Shown: piece by piece, positions 44,587 through 44,598 of the stretch
Numbering within the stretch: the stretch's first letter is position 1
Layout of the letters: each line of letters opens with the position of its first letter
Assembly (NCBI RefSeq): GCF_013464915.1
Contig: NZ_RAVT01000049.1
Span: forward strand, 11,971-56,568
Direction: 5' to 3'
Origin: Stenotrophomonas maltophilia
Lineage (GTDB): Bacteria; Pseudomonadota; Gammaproteobacteria; Xanthomonadales; Xanthomonadaceae
DNA: 44,598 bases
The notes under the pieces: model-generated
What the model was told of the DNA's origin: nothing
Seen by the model: the letters and a program-made list of their open reading frames with translations, nothing else
Database searches by the model: none
Translations under genes and position numbers: made by a program

Positions 44587-44598
44587 GTAGTGCCGGGC
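44587..44598 (+). repeat. SMAG head, cut by window end
   Basis: GTAGTGCCGGGC is the GTAG end of a SMAG element running off the window. Confidence 0.65.

Overview
The window is GC-rich, gene-dense bacterial chromosome that looks like Stenotrophomonas (S. maltophilia complex, Xanthomonadaceae). The main signs are many short palindromes with a GTAG end (the SMAG repeats known from S. maltophilia), a Xanthomonadaceae-type division and cell-wall (dcw) cluster without murD, and lpxC-dciA-M23 peptidase next to ftsZ. No tRNA, rRNA, IS element, phage gene or CRISPR array was seen.

Region 1 (about 120-18760) is core. The dcw operon runs on the minus strand: mraZ, rsmH, ftsL, ftsI, murE, murF, mraY, ftsW, murG, murC, ddlB, ftsQ, ftsA, then ftsZ and lpxC after short gaps. 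Nine junctions are 4-nt ATGA/GTGA overlaps. A sigma70 promoter and GTGG(G/T) repeats typical of MraZ sites lie ahead of mraZ, with a perfect DnaA box about 75 bp further upstream. A DciA-like gene and an M23 peptidase gene diverge beyond lpxC.

Region 2 (about 18970-26005) holds an NRDE/TANGO2 protein, a DM13 protein, the RNase P RNA (rnpB, minus), rsmI, a divergent lpoA-yraN pair, a YdjM-like membrane hydrolase and a GlcD-type FAD dehydrogenase. Two of these genes carry a repeat palindrome inside the reading frame.

Region 3 (about 26180-42160) is accessory surface biology. It has two divergent paralogous autotransporters, a zincin-like protein, a small ORF behind a Fur-like site, a hybrid sensor kinase with receiver and HPt domains, and a chaperone-usher fimbrial locus split over both strands. 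Four copies of TGCAAC-N-AATTGCA occur, one upstream of each of four surface transcription units. Each is followed by TTGCATG and, 22 nt later, a weak -10-like hexamer. This looks like one undescribed co-regulated adhesion regulon with an activator site near -42, and it is the main discovery candidate.

Region 4 (about 42180-44522) is core again: ribH-nusB and thiL, separated by a 434-bp repeat nest (a 14-bp array growing out of a SMAG inverted pair, and a 28/29-bp array).

Besides SMAG there is a second palindrome family of four copies. Its outer arms (GGGGTCAGAGCCC / GGGATCCGACCCC) and two mismatches are conserved, while the inner stem varies by compensatory changes. I know of no name for it.
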